64,000 nucleotides of DNA, taken from contig NC_019695.1 in NCBI RefSeq assembly GCF_000317125.1, positions 3,026,336 to 3,090,335 on the forward strand, in the 5' to 3' direction. The notes beneath the pieces were generated by a model, which saw nothing but the letters and a program-made list of their open reading frames with translations, did no database searches and was not told the DNA's origin. A program made the position numbers and the translations under genes. Positions within the stretch are counted from its first letter, which is position 1, and each line of letters starts with the position of its first letter. Positions 42,491-51,380 of the stretch are shown piece after piece. Source of the DNA: Chroococcidiopsis thermalis PCC 7203. Its GTDB lineage: Bacteria > Cyanobacteriota > Cyanobacteriia > Cyanobacteriales > Chroococcidiopsidaceae.

Positions 42491-42602
42491 ACAAATTTGG
42501 CTGGATTCTAGTCTAACGCAATTTGGCGACCTGAAGCGCGATCTTCGCGATTGCTATTGGGTAATTTTTCTTGCGTGACTTGCAACAGTTACCCAATTGC
42601 AA

Positions 42603-42965
42603 TTACAGGGCGCGATCGAACCGTTGCTTGATCCGAGTTGCCTTCCCTACGCGATCGCGTAGGTAGTATAGCTTAGCACGTCGTACCTTACCACGTCGCA
42701 TAACTTTAACGCTATCAATTCGAGGCGAATGCAGTAGAAAGACTCGCTCTACACCTACACCCTGAAATACGCGGCGCACGGTGATCGTTTTGTTAATGCC
42801 GCTGTTACGCATGGCAATAACTACGCCTTCATAAGGCTGAGTACGTTCTTTGCCACCTTCTTGAATAATTACCCCGACTTTTACCGTGTCACCGATATAG
42901 ATCTCAGGTAAATTCGACTTCAACTGCTCCGCTTCAATCGAGCGGATAATTTCTTGCGCGTTCAT
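42603..42965 (-). CDS. rplS: 50S ribosomal protein L19
   Basis: A ribosomal protein at the interface of the two subunits. About 120 residues from the ATG at 42965 ([32 protein letters not shown]), with the family segment [31 protein letters not shown]. An in-frame Met one codon earlier and a GTG at 42983 are possible. It lies directly upstream of tRNA-Trp on the same strand. No SD is obvious. Confidence 0.97.
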   Translation of the reverse strand: MNAQEIIRSIEAEQLKSNLPEIYIGDTVKVGVIIQEGGKERTQPYEGVVIAMRNSGINKTITVRRVFQGVGVERVFLLHSPRIDSVKVMRRGKVRRAKLYYLRDRVGKATRIKQRFDRAL

Positions 42966-43308
42966 CATTTTTAAAAAACTCACAATCGTTAATCATAGCT
43001 CAATGTTTATCGATCGGTCTAGGGGGTGTCAGTGACTAGTGACTAGTGGCTGGTGGCTAGATGCTTCCGACTGCCGAATTCCCTAATTGTGTCAACAATT
43101 ACAACCACTCAACCGCCTTCTTGGTAAGCTCTGGTGCGAAGTCACTCTGAAGAGTTAATTCATCTACAAGATGTCAAATTTGAGAATTTTGACTTAATAT
43201 ATAGTCAATCGTTAAAAATATTAACAAGATCTTGCTTTCTGGAACATCCCCAAGTAGGGGGACTAAGATGCGCAAGATGAATACATAGTATGTAAGGACT
43301 TGCTAACC
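42966..43308. other. Divergent gap between rplS and the lyase gene
   Basis: About 340 bp. It begins with GTGACTAGTGACTAGTGGC repeats, then has AT-rich sequence with a short minus-strand frame (ELTLQSDFAPELTKKAVEWL) ended by TAA on the far side; I cannot assign it. AATCGTTAAAAATATTAAC and CCCCAAGTAGGGGG (near 43250, a short palindrome) lie just before the lyase start, whose ribosome site AAGGA is at about 43294. Confidence 0.45.
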
Positions 43309-43857
43309 GTGACATCACAATTAAGATTGGCTCAAGTTGATGAAGCATCGGCATCCCAGAAAGTTGCTGAGTTCTTTCGCAAGTCGGCGGGTGAATGGCG
43401 ATCGCAACGACGATACTATACGTTACCTGATGGCGAAACTAAGGAAATGGTCAGCTACATTACCATCAGGTTTTTAGAACCAGGGTGCGATGAGTTAAGA
43501 AAATTAGCAGAATTACATCAATTGAGCGATCCAGGTATCTTAACTTGTGGTGCAGAAGTAAGTTGGGAAAGCCGGGATTCGGTGTCACAGAAGAAGCAGT
43601 CAAAAGGTGCAACAATGTTTGGAGTTGCAGGTTCTACTTTATATCGCGATCGCGGTTTTGCCACGACTAAACCTGTAACAGCTGAATATTACTTTCTAGA
43701 ATCGGAAACCATGTGTCTGCGAACTGAGTATAATGGCTCAGTCTTTGAGGAACAATTAAAACTAATTGGCGATAAGTATCGTACGCGCCAGACAATTATT
43801 TCCCGTGCAGGGGAACAACAGATGATCGGTCAATATTTGGAAAAGCGGGTGGAATAA
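43309..43857 (+). CDS. Phycobiliprotein chromophore lyase, CpcS/CpeS family
   Basis: The family attaches phycocyanobilin to cysteines of phycobiliprotein subunits. About 182 residues forming a lipocalin-like beta barrel. Near the start is VAEFFRKSAGEWRSQRRYYTL, typical of CpcS/CpeU, and further conserved segments are CGAEVSWES and FLESETMCLRTEY. I use the GTG at 43309, preceded by AAGGA with 10 bp spacing. CpcS and CpcU types cannot be told apart here. Confidence 0.88.
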   Translation: MTSQLRLAQVDEASASQKVAEFFRKSAGEWRSQRRYYTLPDGETKEMVSYITIRFLEPGCDELRKLAELHQLSDPGILTCGAEVSWESRDSVSQKKQSKGATMFGVAGSTLYRDRGFATTKPVTAEYYFLESETMCLRTEYNGSVFEEQLKLIGDKYRTRQTIISRAGEQQMIGQYLEKRVE

Positions 43858-43878
43858 CGTTTCTACCATAGAATTGTC

Positions 43879-43906
43879 GTAGGGGCGCACAGCTGTGCGC
43901 CCCTAC
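43879..43906. repeat. Family B palindrome copy
   Basis: A 28-bp perfect palindrome of half-site GTAGGGGCGCACAG, directly after the lyase gene and before the desaturase gene. It may end the lyase transcript. No TAGCAATT ends flank it here. Confidence 0.65.
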
Positions 43907-44052
43907 ATGTGTGTTATGTGTCACCGCGATCGCATTGACAATAAAATCAAATTGATATTCTCGATAAAAATTCGTTATTATCAGAGATTTATTCAAATTT
44001 CGTTACATTTTGGCATTACAATAATGTTCGCTGTTTAAAACTAAAAAACTCT

Positions 44053-45132
44053 GTGCCATTCGAGCTTGTTAGTAGTGTAGAAAATCTGGGAAGCAAGGAA
44101 ACTAGCCAAGATCGGGCAAGCCTTCCCTTCACGCTGGCAGAACTGAAAGCTGCAATCCCTGCCGAGTGCTTTCAACCATCTACTTGGCGATCGCTTGCCT
44201 ACTTCTTTTTAGATATAGGTATTATTAGCCTTCTCTACGTAGTGGCTAGTGCAATCGACTCTTGGTGGTTCTTTCCCATTTTTTGGGTGATGCAAGGAAC
44301 CATGTTTTGGGCTTTATTTGTGGTTGGACATGATTGCGGACATCGCTCGTTTTCTAAGTATAAGTGGTTGAATAACTTAGTCGGGCATTTGGCACACACG
44401 CCAATTCTCGTCCCTTTTCATGGTTGGCGGATCAGTCACAGAACCCATCACAATAACACTGGCAATATCGATACAGATGAAAGCTGGTATCCGGTGACGG
44501 AAGCCACATATCGACAGATGGCTTGGTATGAAAAACTACTACGCTTTCAACTAATTTTGTTCTTGTATCCACTCTATTTATTTAAGCGATCGCCTGGAAA
44601 ACAGGGTTCGCATTTCTTACCTAGCAGCAATCTGTTTCGTCCTTCCGAAAAGTGGGATGTGATTACGAGTACGATCTGCTGTGGATTGATGATAGCTTTC
44701 TTAGGTGGACTGACTTACCTATATGGCTGGATGTTCTTGCTGAAATATTACCTAGTACCATACGTCATTTTTGTGATCTGGCTGGACTTGGTAACATTCT
44801 TACACCACACAGAACCGGATATTCCTTGGTATCGGGGTGAGGAATGGTATTTCTTAAGAGGGGCTTTATCAACAATCGATCGCGATTACGGCTGGATTAA
44901 CCCCATCCATCACGATATTGGGACTCACGTGGCACATCACATATTTCTGAATATGCCACACTACCACCTGCGCACCGCGACGGAAGCAATTAAACCAATC
45001 TTGGGAAATTACTATCGCAAGTCTCAGGTTTCCATATTGCGGGCTTTATGGCAATCCTATAAATCTTGCTATTTCGTCTCAGATACAGGCGGAGTTGTTT
45101 ATTATCAGTCTCCCAAGGAATTGAAGGATTAA
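44053..45132 (+). CDS. desB: Fatty acid desaturase, DesB (omega-3, delta-15) type
   Basis: A membrane-bound di-iron desaturase that puts a double bond into lipid-linked fatty acids, important at low temperature. Three histidine boxes are visible: HDCGH at 93-97, HRTHH at 129-133 and HVAHH near 295. Four helices are predicted, near 48-68, 72-92 and 215-260. It starts with a GTG (GTGCCATTCGAG). Length 359 fits DesB. The gene ends inside the palindrome that it shares with flv1. Confidence 0.92.
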   Translation: MPFELVSSVENLGSKETSQDRASLPFTLAELKAAIPAECFQPSTWRSLAYFFLDIGIISLLYVVASAIDSWWFFPIFWVMQGTMFWALFVVGHDCGHRSFSKYKWLNNLVGHLAHTPILVPFHGWRISHRTHHNNTGNIDTDESWYPVTEATYRQMAWYEKLLRFQLILFLYPLYLFKRSPGKQGSHFLPSSNLFRPSEKWDVITSTICCGLMIAFLGGLTYLYGWMFLLKYYLVPYVIFVIWLDLVTFLHHTEPDIPWYRGEEWYFLRGALSTIDRDYGWINPIHHDIGTHVAHHIFLNMPHYHLRTATEAIKPILGNYYRKSQVSILRALWQSYKSCYFVSDTGGVVYYQSPKELKD

Positions 45133-45170
45133 AAATGTAGAGACGTTACATGTAACGTCTCTACATTTTT
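45131..45170. terminator. 40-bp perfect palindrome, bidirectional terminator candidate
   Basis: AAAAATGTAGAGACGTTACA is followed by its exact reverse complement. The left end overlaps the desB stop (45130-45132) and the right end overlaps the flv1 stop (45169-45171). A-rich and T-rich ends give a U-tract in both directions. It occupies the whole convergent gap, so it most likely stops both transcripts. Confidence 0.85.
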
Positions 45171-46878
45171 AATAATGATTCCCTGATTTACGGTGATGGA
45201 CGGCGGTGACACCATCGGGGTTGAGGACTTTTCCGTTATCGACGATCGCGTAGACAATCCAGTGATCGCCAGCCTCCATCCGATTATTAACCGTACATTC
45301 GAGATACGCTAAAGCATCAGTGAGAATGGGACAGCCGTTTTCAGATGTTTCCGTAGCAACATTGGCAAATCTATCCTCGCCTGGGGCAAAGGATTTCATA
45401 AAGTGCTTGCGTAATTGTCTTCCTTCTGCCAAGACATTTAAAACCAATTTATCGCCGCTATGCAGCATCGATTCAATTGCACGGTCTTTAGCCACAGCTA
45501 CAGTGAGTCCTGGCGGATTGAATGTGGCTTGAGATACCCAAGAAGCTAGCATCGCACTAGAAATTTCTTCGTGCTTTTTAGTGGTAACGACGCATAGAGA
45601 ACCGACAATTCGTCCTACAGCTTGTTCTACGTTGCTAGCTGGTTGACGTGCGATTCTGACTTTTTTCGCCCGTTTGACACTTTGGGCAAAATCCGTACCT
45701 GTTTCTTCACATAGCTGCAAAGTGACGTCAGTAGGTTTGAATTTGACGCGGATCGGTTCAAATCCAAATCGATAACCAGCGTCTTTGAGTTTACCTTCAA
45801 TTAATTCTATTGCTTCTCCACTCCAGCCAAAGGAACCAAAAACCCCTGCAAGTCTGTTGCTGCTAGAGGTAGAGAGAATGATCCCTAAAGCGGTTTGAAT
45901 TGGAGTTGGTGCGTGTCCGCCAAGGGTGGGGGAACCGATGACAATCCCAGCAGCTTTTTCTACAGCGGTGCGGATCTCGTCGGGTTCGGCAAATTCGCAG
46001 TTGATCGATTCTACGGCGACTCCAGCTTTAGTAATTCCACGGGCGATCGCCTGTGCTAGTGTTGCAGTACTACCATAAGCTGAGGCATAGAGCAAGGCTA
46101 CGGTTATATCCTGAGAGGTTTGCTGTTTGCTCCACTGACGATAAGCTTGAGTGAGTTCGATCAATCCATAGCGAACGATGGGACCGTGACCTACGCCATA
46201 CATTCTCACGGGTAATTCGGCAAGTTTTTCCAGCGCCGTTTCTACTTGTCGTGCATGGGGAGCCATGACACAATCGAAATAATAGCGACGGTCTTCGTTA
46301 AAAATTTCCCAGCCTTCATCAAATACTTGTTCGCCGCACAGATGTGCGCCAAATAGTTTATCGGTGTAGAGAATTTCGGTTTGCGGATCGTAAGTACAAA
46401 GGTGGTCGGGGTAGCGAGGATTGGGAGTAGGAATAAATTGTAAAAGATGCCCTCTGCCCAAATCTAAGGTTTCATCTCCTCGCATCACCAAAATGGATAA
46501 ATCTTCACTTTCCATCGTGGTACGCAAATTTTTCGCCCCAGGATTAGAACAGACAAAAGTAATTTGGGGGGCAACTTCTAACAAGGCTTTGAGAGTAGCG
46601 GCGCGGTTGGGGTTGACGTGTCCTAAGATGACGTAATCTAAACTTTTGAGGTCGAAGCGCTGCTGTAAAGCTTCGAGATAGATTTGGCTAAAAGTTTCGC
46701 CGGGAGGGTCAATCAAGGCAGTTTTATCGCCTTGAATAAAATAGGAATTTGCCGTCGTGCCTTTAGCAAGGGCGTACTCAATTTCAAAGCGTAGCCGCGC
46801 CCAACTGCGCGATCGCACTATAGTTGTATCGATCCCGATGGGTAGAACTTGAACGTCGCGGGGTTTTGTTTCTAGCAT
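45169..46878 (-). CDS. flv1: Flavodiiron protein Flv1
   Basis: Cyanobacterial A-type flavoprotein (569 residues): a metallo-beta-lactamase-like domain (1-245), a flavodoxin domain (about 256-395) and a C-terminal flavin reductase domain (about 420-569). It works with Flv3 to reduce oxygen to water from photosystem I electrons. The metal motif HVNPNR (87-92) replaces HxExDH, so one side lacks normal iron ligands; this is the Flv1-type signature. It is transcribed after flv3 and two other genes. Confidence 0.9.
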   Translation of the reverse strand: MLETKPRDVQVLPIGIDTTIVRSRSWARLRFEIEYALAKGTTANSYFIQGDKTALIDPPGETFSQIYLEALQQRFDLKSLDYVILGHVNPNRAATLKALLEVAPQITFVCSNPGAKNLRTTMESEDLSILVMRGDETLDLGRGHLLQFIPTPNPRYPDHLCTYDPQTEILYTDKLFGAHLCGEQVFDEGWEIFNEDRRYYFDCVMAPHARQVETALEKLAELPVRMYGVGHGPIVRYGLIELTQAYRQWSKQQTSQDITVALLYASAYGSTATLAQAIARGITKAGVAVESINCEFAEPDEIRTAVEKAAGIVIGSPTLGGHAPTPIQTALGIILSTSSSNRLAGVFGSFGWSGEAIELIEGKLKDAGYRFGFEPIRVKFKPTDVTLQLCEETGTDFAQSVKRAKKVRIARQPASNVEQAVGRIVGSLCVVTTKKHEEISSAMLASWVSQATFNPPGLTVAVAKDRAIESMLHSGDKLVLNVLAEGRQLRKHFMKSFAPGEDRFANVATETSENGCPILTDALAYLECTVNNRMEAGDHWIVYAIVDNGKVLNPDGVTAVHHRKSGNHY

Positions 46879-46895
46879 GGTTTAATGCATTTAAA

Positions 46896-47573
46896 TTAGG
46901 AGTCACTTGATTTCTCTTCTGCTGTCACCGAAAGCAAATAATCTAAAATTACAACACCAGTTCTAACCACTGACTTAGTAGCTGCATCAGATATTTTGGA
47001 GCCACGATGTATTACTCTATTGCAAGTGCTGTTAGTTTTCATCAACAGTACTAACGAATCGGGCGAGAGAATTTCTTTGGCAACAAGCTCTTCAGCCATG
47101 CCTACAATACCTATTGGACGTGTTGAAATATCGATACCATGTTCGTAAGCAATTCTTCTGAGTTCTCTTTCTAATTCAAGTCTTAATTTTGCTAATGCTA
47201 ATGAATTATCTATCCCGATTAATTGATTTATGCTTACATCCCAAGGCAAGGATTGAGAAACCGCAACTTTGCCTTTTTGACTAATACTTGATTCACTTGT
47301 TTCTATTTCTACAATGCTTTTGCTAATATCAACTTCGTCAAACAAGATTTCATCTAAAGATGAATTCATTTTTCGTTCTCTTCCTATAAACCGCTCGAAA
47401 GCAGATAAGGCAGCAACTGTAGTCATACCTGAGATAATTAGCAACACTTGGTCTATTCCAGATGTTGTCTCATTTTTTCCAACCACAAAAAGCAGATAAG
47501 CTGTAACAAAGGCAAGAATTAATCCTGCGATTATGCTGCGAAACCCTTCAATTTGTGCAGGTCTACTAATCAT
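46896..47573 (-). CDS. Membrane protein with C-terminal HEPN-like domain
   Basis: A 225-residue protein with two N-terminal helices (about 13-33 and 41-60: IIAGLILAFVTAYLLFVVG, QVLLIISGMTTVAALSAF) and a cytosolic C-terminal domain. Residues about 135-220 resemble the DUF4145/HEPN-like helical fold: LALAKLRLELERELRRIAYEHGI contains an RIAYEH motif (Rx4H type), with NRVIHRG further on. It overlaps the next upstream gene by 8 bp. There are no HIP1 octamers here, unlike its neighbours. Function unknown; see the findings. Confidence 0.65.
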   Translation of the reverse strand: MISRPAQIEGFRSIIAGLILAFVTAYLLFVVGKNETTSGIDQVLLIISGMTTVAALSAFERFIGRERKMNSSLDEILFDEVDISKSIVEIETSESSISQKGKVAVSQSLPWDVSINQLIGIDNSLALAKLRLELERELRRIAYEHGIDISTRPIGIVGMAEELVAKEILSPDSLVLLMKTNSTCNRVIHRGSKISDAATKSVVRTGVVILDYLLSVTAEEKSSDS

Positions 47574-47958
47574 CTTCTTTTCCTTTGTCTCTGCCTGAAA
47601 ATGTTTCTTTTACTAAGTCTGGTGCAAGTTCGTACAGAAATGCTCCCAGTACTAGCAACCCTGCTTCAGTCGAGCCATTAATGAATAGCACTAAACCTAT
47701 TGTAAGAGCAGCAACAGAAACACCTATTCGTCGCCATATCTGTATGTTCTGTATGAAACGCCCCTGTTTACCTTCCTTAATAACTTCATTTTGTTTGATG
47801 ATTTCTCCCCGTATTTGAGTCCAAAACAAGGCTTCTTGAGGAGAATTTGCTTTAGCTATGCGTTGTTCTACTTGGGAAAGGGCTGTAGGCTCGGCAGAAG
47901 CGTCAGAAGCAGATGGTAACTGAGCAGATGTTTTCTCCAGTCCCTCTTCTTCTGACAT
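47566..47958 (-). CDS. Small membrane protein of the flv cassette
   Basis: A 130-residue protein with a soluble acidic N-terminal half (SQVEQRIAKANSPQEALFWTQIRGEIIKQNEVI) and two hydrophobic segments near 76-93 and 97-112 (RIGVSVAALTIGLVLFIN, AGLLVLGAFLYELAPDLV). Its stop overlaps the HEPN-like gene's start by 8 bp, so the two are coupled. The N-terminal half looks helical and may dimerise. No known family. Confidence 0.6.
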   Translation of the reverse strand: MSEEEGLEKTSAQLPSASDASAEPTALSQVEQRIAKANSPQEALFWTQIRGEIIKQNEVIKEGKQGRFIQNIQIWRRIGVSVAALTIGLVLFINGSTEAGLLVLGAFLYELAPDLVKETFSGRDKGKEDD

Positions 47959-47995
47959 TTTCTTATCTTGAATTAATACAACAGCAACCCCAATT

Positions 47996-49717
47996 CTAGT
48001 AAGAATTTCCTAATTTCCGATGGTGAACGGCGGTGATAGATTCTGGTTTGGAGACGCGACCTGCATAAACCGTACAGTAGACGATCCAGTGGTCATTGCA
48101 CTCCATCCGGCTAGCGACTTCGCATTCCATATAAGCAAGGGCATCGGTAAGAATAGGAGAACCATTCGTTGCCATTTGGGTTTTGACTCCAGCAAAGCGG
48201 TCAGCGCCAGGGGGAAAGCGCTTGAGGAAGTGCTTCATCAGGGCTTGGTAGTTACCTTCTTCCAAGACATTCAAGACGAATCGATCGCCGACCTGCATCA
48301 AAGACTCGATCGCCCGGTCTTTTGCCACTGCGATCGTGACTCCCAAGGGTTGAAAACTAGCCTGGGCAACCCAAGAAGCTAACATCGCCCCAGAGAGTTC
48401 GCCTTTTTGGGTAGTAATAATGTAAAGTCCGCTGCTGATTCTTCCCAGGGCTTTTTCTAAGTCGGCGGCGAAGGCTTTTAACTGTTTAATACTGCGATCG
48501 CGCGTCAGTAACTGCCCCAAGTCCGTTCCCGATTCTTCGCACTGCTGGTATGTATTCTCTGTCGGGGTATCTTGAATCCGAATGATACCAAAAGCTGGAG
48601 TCAAGCCCAAGTTACGAAACTTATTTTGCAGTGGATAAATCGGTTCGTCGTCGCCACCCCCAGATTCAAATAGACCAAAGACTTGCTTGGCTTTGACAGC
48701 TGCCAAAATCGAACTGAGAGTATCGTGGGCGGGATCGCTGAGGCTGCTGGGAGGCATCCCAATGATAACTCCGGCGCTGCGACCGACAATTTCTTGCACT
48801 TCTTGCTGGTCGGTTGTCCTCATATCGACCATCTCTACAGCAACACCCGTTTTATCTATCCCGTGGGAGATAAAAGCTGCAAGGCGATCGCTATAGCCAT
48901 AGTCTGGAGTGTAAAACAGGGCGACGGTGGTTTCTGTCTTAGCTTGATTTTGGCTCCAACTACGGTAGCGTCCGGTGAGTTCCGCAACATTGTGAGAGAG
49001 TAAAGGTCCGTGACCAGTACCAATGATGTTGACTTTCCCTAATTCACCCATCCGTTTCATCGCAGAGATCACAGAACGGGCATTAGGAGCCATCAAACAC
49101 TCGTAGTAGTATTGAAAATCCGCTTCGATCGCGGTTAAATCTTCATCAAACATGCGCTCGTCGCAGTAATGCAACCCAAAAGCATCGCAGGTGTAGAGAA
49201 TTTGGGTGGCGCGATCGTAGGTAAAAATAGTATCGGGCCAATGCAAATTAGGCGCGCTGACAAATTCCAGTTCGTGTCCGTTGCCTAAATCGAGGCGATC
49301 GCCATTTTTGACGATTTGGCGTTGGAATGGTTGGTGTACCATGTCCTCAAGAAACTGCAAGGCAACTTTGGAGCCGATAACCGTGGCGTTGGGTGCGAGT
49401 TGCAGCACGTCTTTAACCAAGCCGCTATGGTCTGGCTCGGTGTGGCTGATAATGATGTAATCTAGCTGTGAAAGGTCAATCAGATCTTTGAGGCTATCTA
49501 AATACAGATGGCGAAATTTTTCGTGGGAAGCATCAACTAAGGCAGTTCGTTCGCCCTGAATGATGAATGAGTTATACGTTGTACCGTTTTGCAGACCGTA
49601 TTCAATGTCAAAGCGATCGCGATCCCAGTCGAGCGATCGAATTGCTGTGGTATTGGCAGCAATTTCACTTGTCTGGATTGTCAGGCGATTTTGCTTTCTA
49701 TCGGCGAGTACTACCAT
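47996..49717 (-). CDS. flv3: Flavodiiron protein Flv3
   Basis: A-type flavoprotein of 573 residues with the same three domains as Flv1. The di-iron motif is canonical, HTEPDH at 92-97. IAANTTAIRSLDWDRDRFDIEYGLQNGTTYNS near 20 is characteristic of Flv3. It should form a heterodimer with Flv1 for light-dependent oxygen photoreduction at photosystem I, protecting under fluctuating light. GAGAGG precedes the ATG. The two are separated by the small two-gene cassette. Confidence 0.93.
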   Translation of the reverse strand: MVVLADRKQNRLTIQTSEIAANTTAIRSLDWDRDRFDIEYGLQNGTTYNSFIIQGERTALVDASHEKFRHLYLDSLKDLIDLSQLDYIIISHTEPDHSGLVKDVLQLAPNATVIGSKVALQFLEDMVHQPFQRQIVKNGDRLDLGNGHELEFVSAPNLHWPDTIFTYDRATQILYTCDAFGLHYCDERMFDEDLTAIEADFQYYYECLMAPNARSVISAMKRMGELGKVNIIGTGHGPLLSHNVAELTGRYRSWSQNQAKTETTVALFYTPDYGYSDRLAAFISHGIDKTGVAVEMVDMRTTDQQEVQEIVGRSAGVIIGMPPSSLSDPAHDTLSSILAAVKAKQVFGLFESGGGDDEPIYPLQNKFRNLGLTPAFGIIRIQDTPTENTYQQCEESGTDLGQLLTRDRSIKQLKAFAADLEKALGRISSGLYIITTQKGELSGAMLASWVAQASFQPLGVTIAVAKDRAIESLMQVGDRFVLNVLEEGNYQALMKHFLKRFPPGADRFAGVKTQMATNGSPILTDALAYMECEVASRMECNDHWIVYCTVYAGRVSKPESITAVHHRKLGNSY

Positions 49718-49867
49718 TAGTCCTCTCCCCTATAATTTTTAAGTATTATTTCCTTATCTTCATTCTCTCACGTCTTTCTTGTAAAGCTTTATTAAATAAA
49801 TTATCAGTGGGTTAAAAAAGCTAAAAGTAAATCGTAAGTCGTAAGTCGGAATTAACTGATAACTGAG

Positions 49868-50674
49868 ATGGAAGCTTGGCTGGGTTTGGAAATTGGCAAT
49901 TCTCGGTTGCATTGGGCTTGGTTTGCAGGCGAAGAGATCCAAGTGACTTGGGATACTCCCCATCTTTCTAGGTTGATTGAGCAACAGCTAGCTCAGTGTA
50001 AGACTTTTGCCGATCTTCCCCAAGAAATTCTGTCTCCTGACTTAAATACCTCTCGTCTCTCGCCTCTCGCCTCTCGCCTCTTACCCATCTACATTGCTTC
50101 TGTTGTTCCTAGTCAGACAGCGCTGTGGCAAGCATACCCAGAAGCACACGTAATTTCGCTAGATAAAATTCCCCTTTCAGGAATTTACTCCACACTAGGG
50201 ATCGATCGCGCTTTAGCTGTGTTGGGAGCTGGAGAAGCTTTCGGTTTTCCCGTCTTAGTTATTGATGCAGGGACAGCATTAACTTTTACAGGTGCAGATG
50301 GCGATCGCTGTTTGGTTGGTGGGGCGATATTATCAGGATTGAGCCTACAGTTGCAGTCTTTAGGGCAAAAAACGGCTAATTTGCCATCAATAACAACTCC
50401 CGAAATTCTTTCTTTACCCGAACGCTGGGCGATGAATACCTCAGAAGCAATCCAAAGTGGAGTTATCTACACGCTAATTGCCAGCATTCGCGATTTTGTT
50501 ACGGCTTGGTGGGAAAAATTTCCCGATAGTCAGATTTGTTTTAAAGGAGGCGATGGTAAGTTGCTACTGGAATATCTGCGATCGCTCCATCCTGAATTCA
50601 CAGATCGAAAAATTATGTATGAACCAAACCTAACATTTTGGGGAATGCGATCGTATCTGCAAAGTTTCCAGTAA
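49868..50674 (+). CDS. coaX: Type III pantothenate kinase
   Basis: The first enzyme of coenzyme A synthesis, phosphorylating pantothenate. It has 268 residues. [12 protein letters not shown] at the N-terminus is the ASKHA phosphate motif (Glu where most relatives have Asp), followed by [11 protein letters not shown] near 116, [11 protein letters not shown] near 133, and a GGDGKLL near 230. An insert of [12 protein letters not shown] at about 62-73 comes from a CTCTCGCCTCTCG repeat. Divergent from flv3. Confidence 0.92.
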   Translation: MEAWLGLEIGNSRLHWAWFAGEEIQVTWDTPHLSRLIEQQLAQCKTFADLPQEILSPDLNTSRLSPLASRLLPIYIASVVPSQTALWQAYPEAHVISLDKIPLSGIYSTLGIDRALAVLGAGEAFGFPVLVIDAGTALTFTGADGDRCLVGGAILSGLSLQLQSLGQKTANLPSITTPEILSLPERWAMNTSEAIQSGVIYTLIASIRDFVTAWWEKFPDSQICFKGGDGKLLLEYLRSLHPEFTDRKIMYEPNLTFWGMRSYLQSFQ

Positions 50675-50737
50675 TTGTTTTTGAGCTAAGCTAAAAATGA
50701 TGCCACTTGAGACATCAATTTAGCCACTATAAAAGAC

Positions 50738-51010
50738 ATGGAACGGACGGTACGTACCACTCTCACTCTACCTTCTGAGCTTCTAGAAGCCGCCGATAGA
50801 ATGGTTAGCGAAGGGAAAGCCAAGAGCCGTAATGAGTTTGTAGCTCAAGCTTTGCGACACGAACTGGCAACACTACAACGAGCAGAGATTGATGCAGCCC
50901 TAGCTGAGATGGCACAAGACCCAGACTATCAAGCAGAAGTGCTAAGAATGGAAGCTGAGTTTGCTCCTGCTAGCTGGGAAGCTTTAAGTCTAGGGGCTTC
51001 TCAGGTGTGA
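50738..51010 (+). CDS. Antitoxin, ribbon-helix-helix type (MazE-like)
   Basis: A 90-residue RHH protein: VRTTLTLPSELLEAADRMVSEGKAKSRNEFVAQAL forms the DNA-binding strand and two helices near 4-42; the acidic C-terminal tail should cover the toxin. It probably represses its own operon. The toxin start overlaps its stop by 4 bp (GTGA). Confidence 0.88.
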   Translation: MERTVRTTLTLPSELLEAADRMVSEGKAKSRNEFVAQALRHELATLQRAEIDAALAEMAQDPDYQAEVLRMEAEFAPASWEALSLGASQV

Positions 51011-51357
51011 AACGGGGAGAAGTCTATGATGCCCGCCTCGAACCCGTTGAAGGTTCTGAACAAGGAGGAACTCGACCCATCATCATTGTTAGTCGCGATG
51101 CAATTAATGCCTATAGTCCTGTAATTTTAGCCGTTCCTTGCACTACTTATCAGCCAGATCAGCGAGTTTATCCGACTCAAGTTTTAATTCGTGCATCAGA
51201 TGGGGGATTGAGTAAAGATTCTATTGCTATGGCAGACCAGGTGCGCGTTTTATCTAAAGCTCGTCTTTTGCGCTTACGAGGAATGCTCTCGCATCAGGCA
51301 ATGTTGCAATTAAACCAAGCATTGTTAATTGCTTTAGATTTGCTAGGGCAAGATTAA
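51007..51357 (+). CDS. MazF/PemK-type toxin (endoribonuclease)
   Basis: The N-terminus KRGEVYDARLEPVEGSEQGGTRPIIIVS is the MazF/PemK signature with the catalytic Arg in the RPI segment, and a conserved Ser/Thr near VPCTTYQ. It cleaves RNA when antitoxin decays. About 116 residues with a GTG start overlapping the antitoxin stop. The pair is a type II toxin-antitoxin module. Confidence 0.92.
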   Translation: MKRGEVYDARLEPVEGSEQGGTRPIIIVSRDAINAYSPVILAVPCTTYQPDQRVYPTQVLIRASDGGLSKDSIAMADQVRVLSKARLLRLRGMLSHQAMLQLNQALLIALDLLGQD

Positions 51358-51380
51358 GTAAAAGCTAGAGTTTATAGCTC

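Noticed and set aside
43080-43160. Minus-strand peptide ELTLQSDFAPELTKKAVEWL before a stop
   Set aside because: Only about 24 codons with no start or recognisable family; could be chance.
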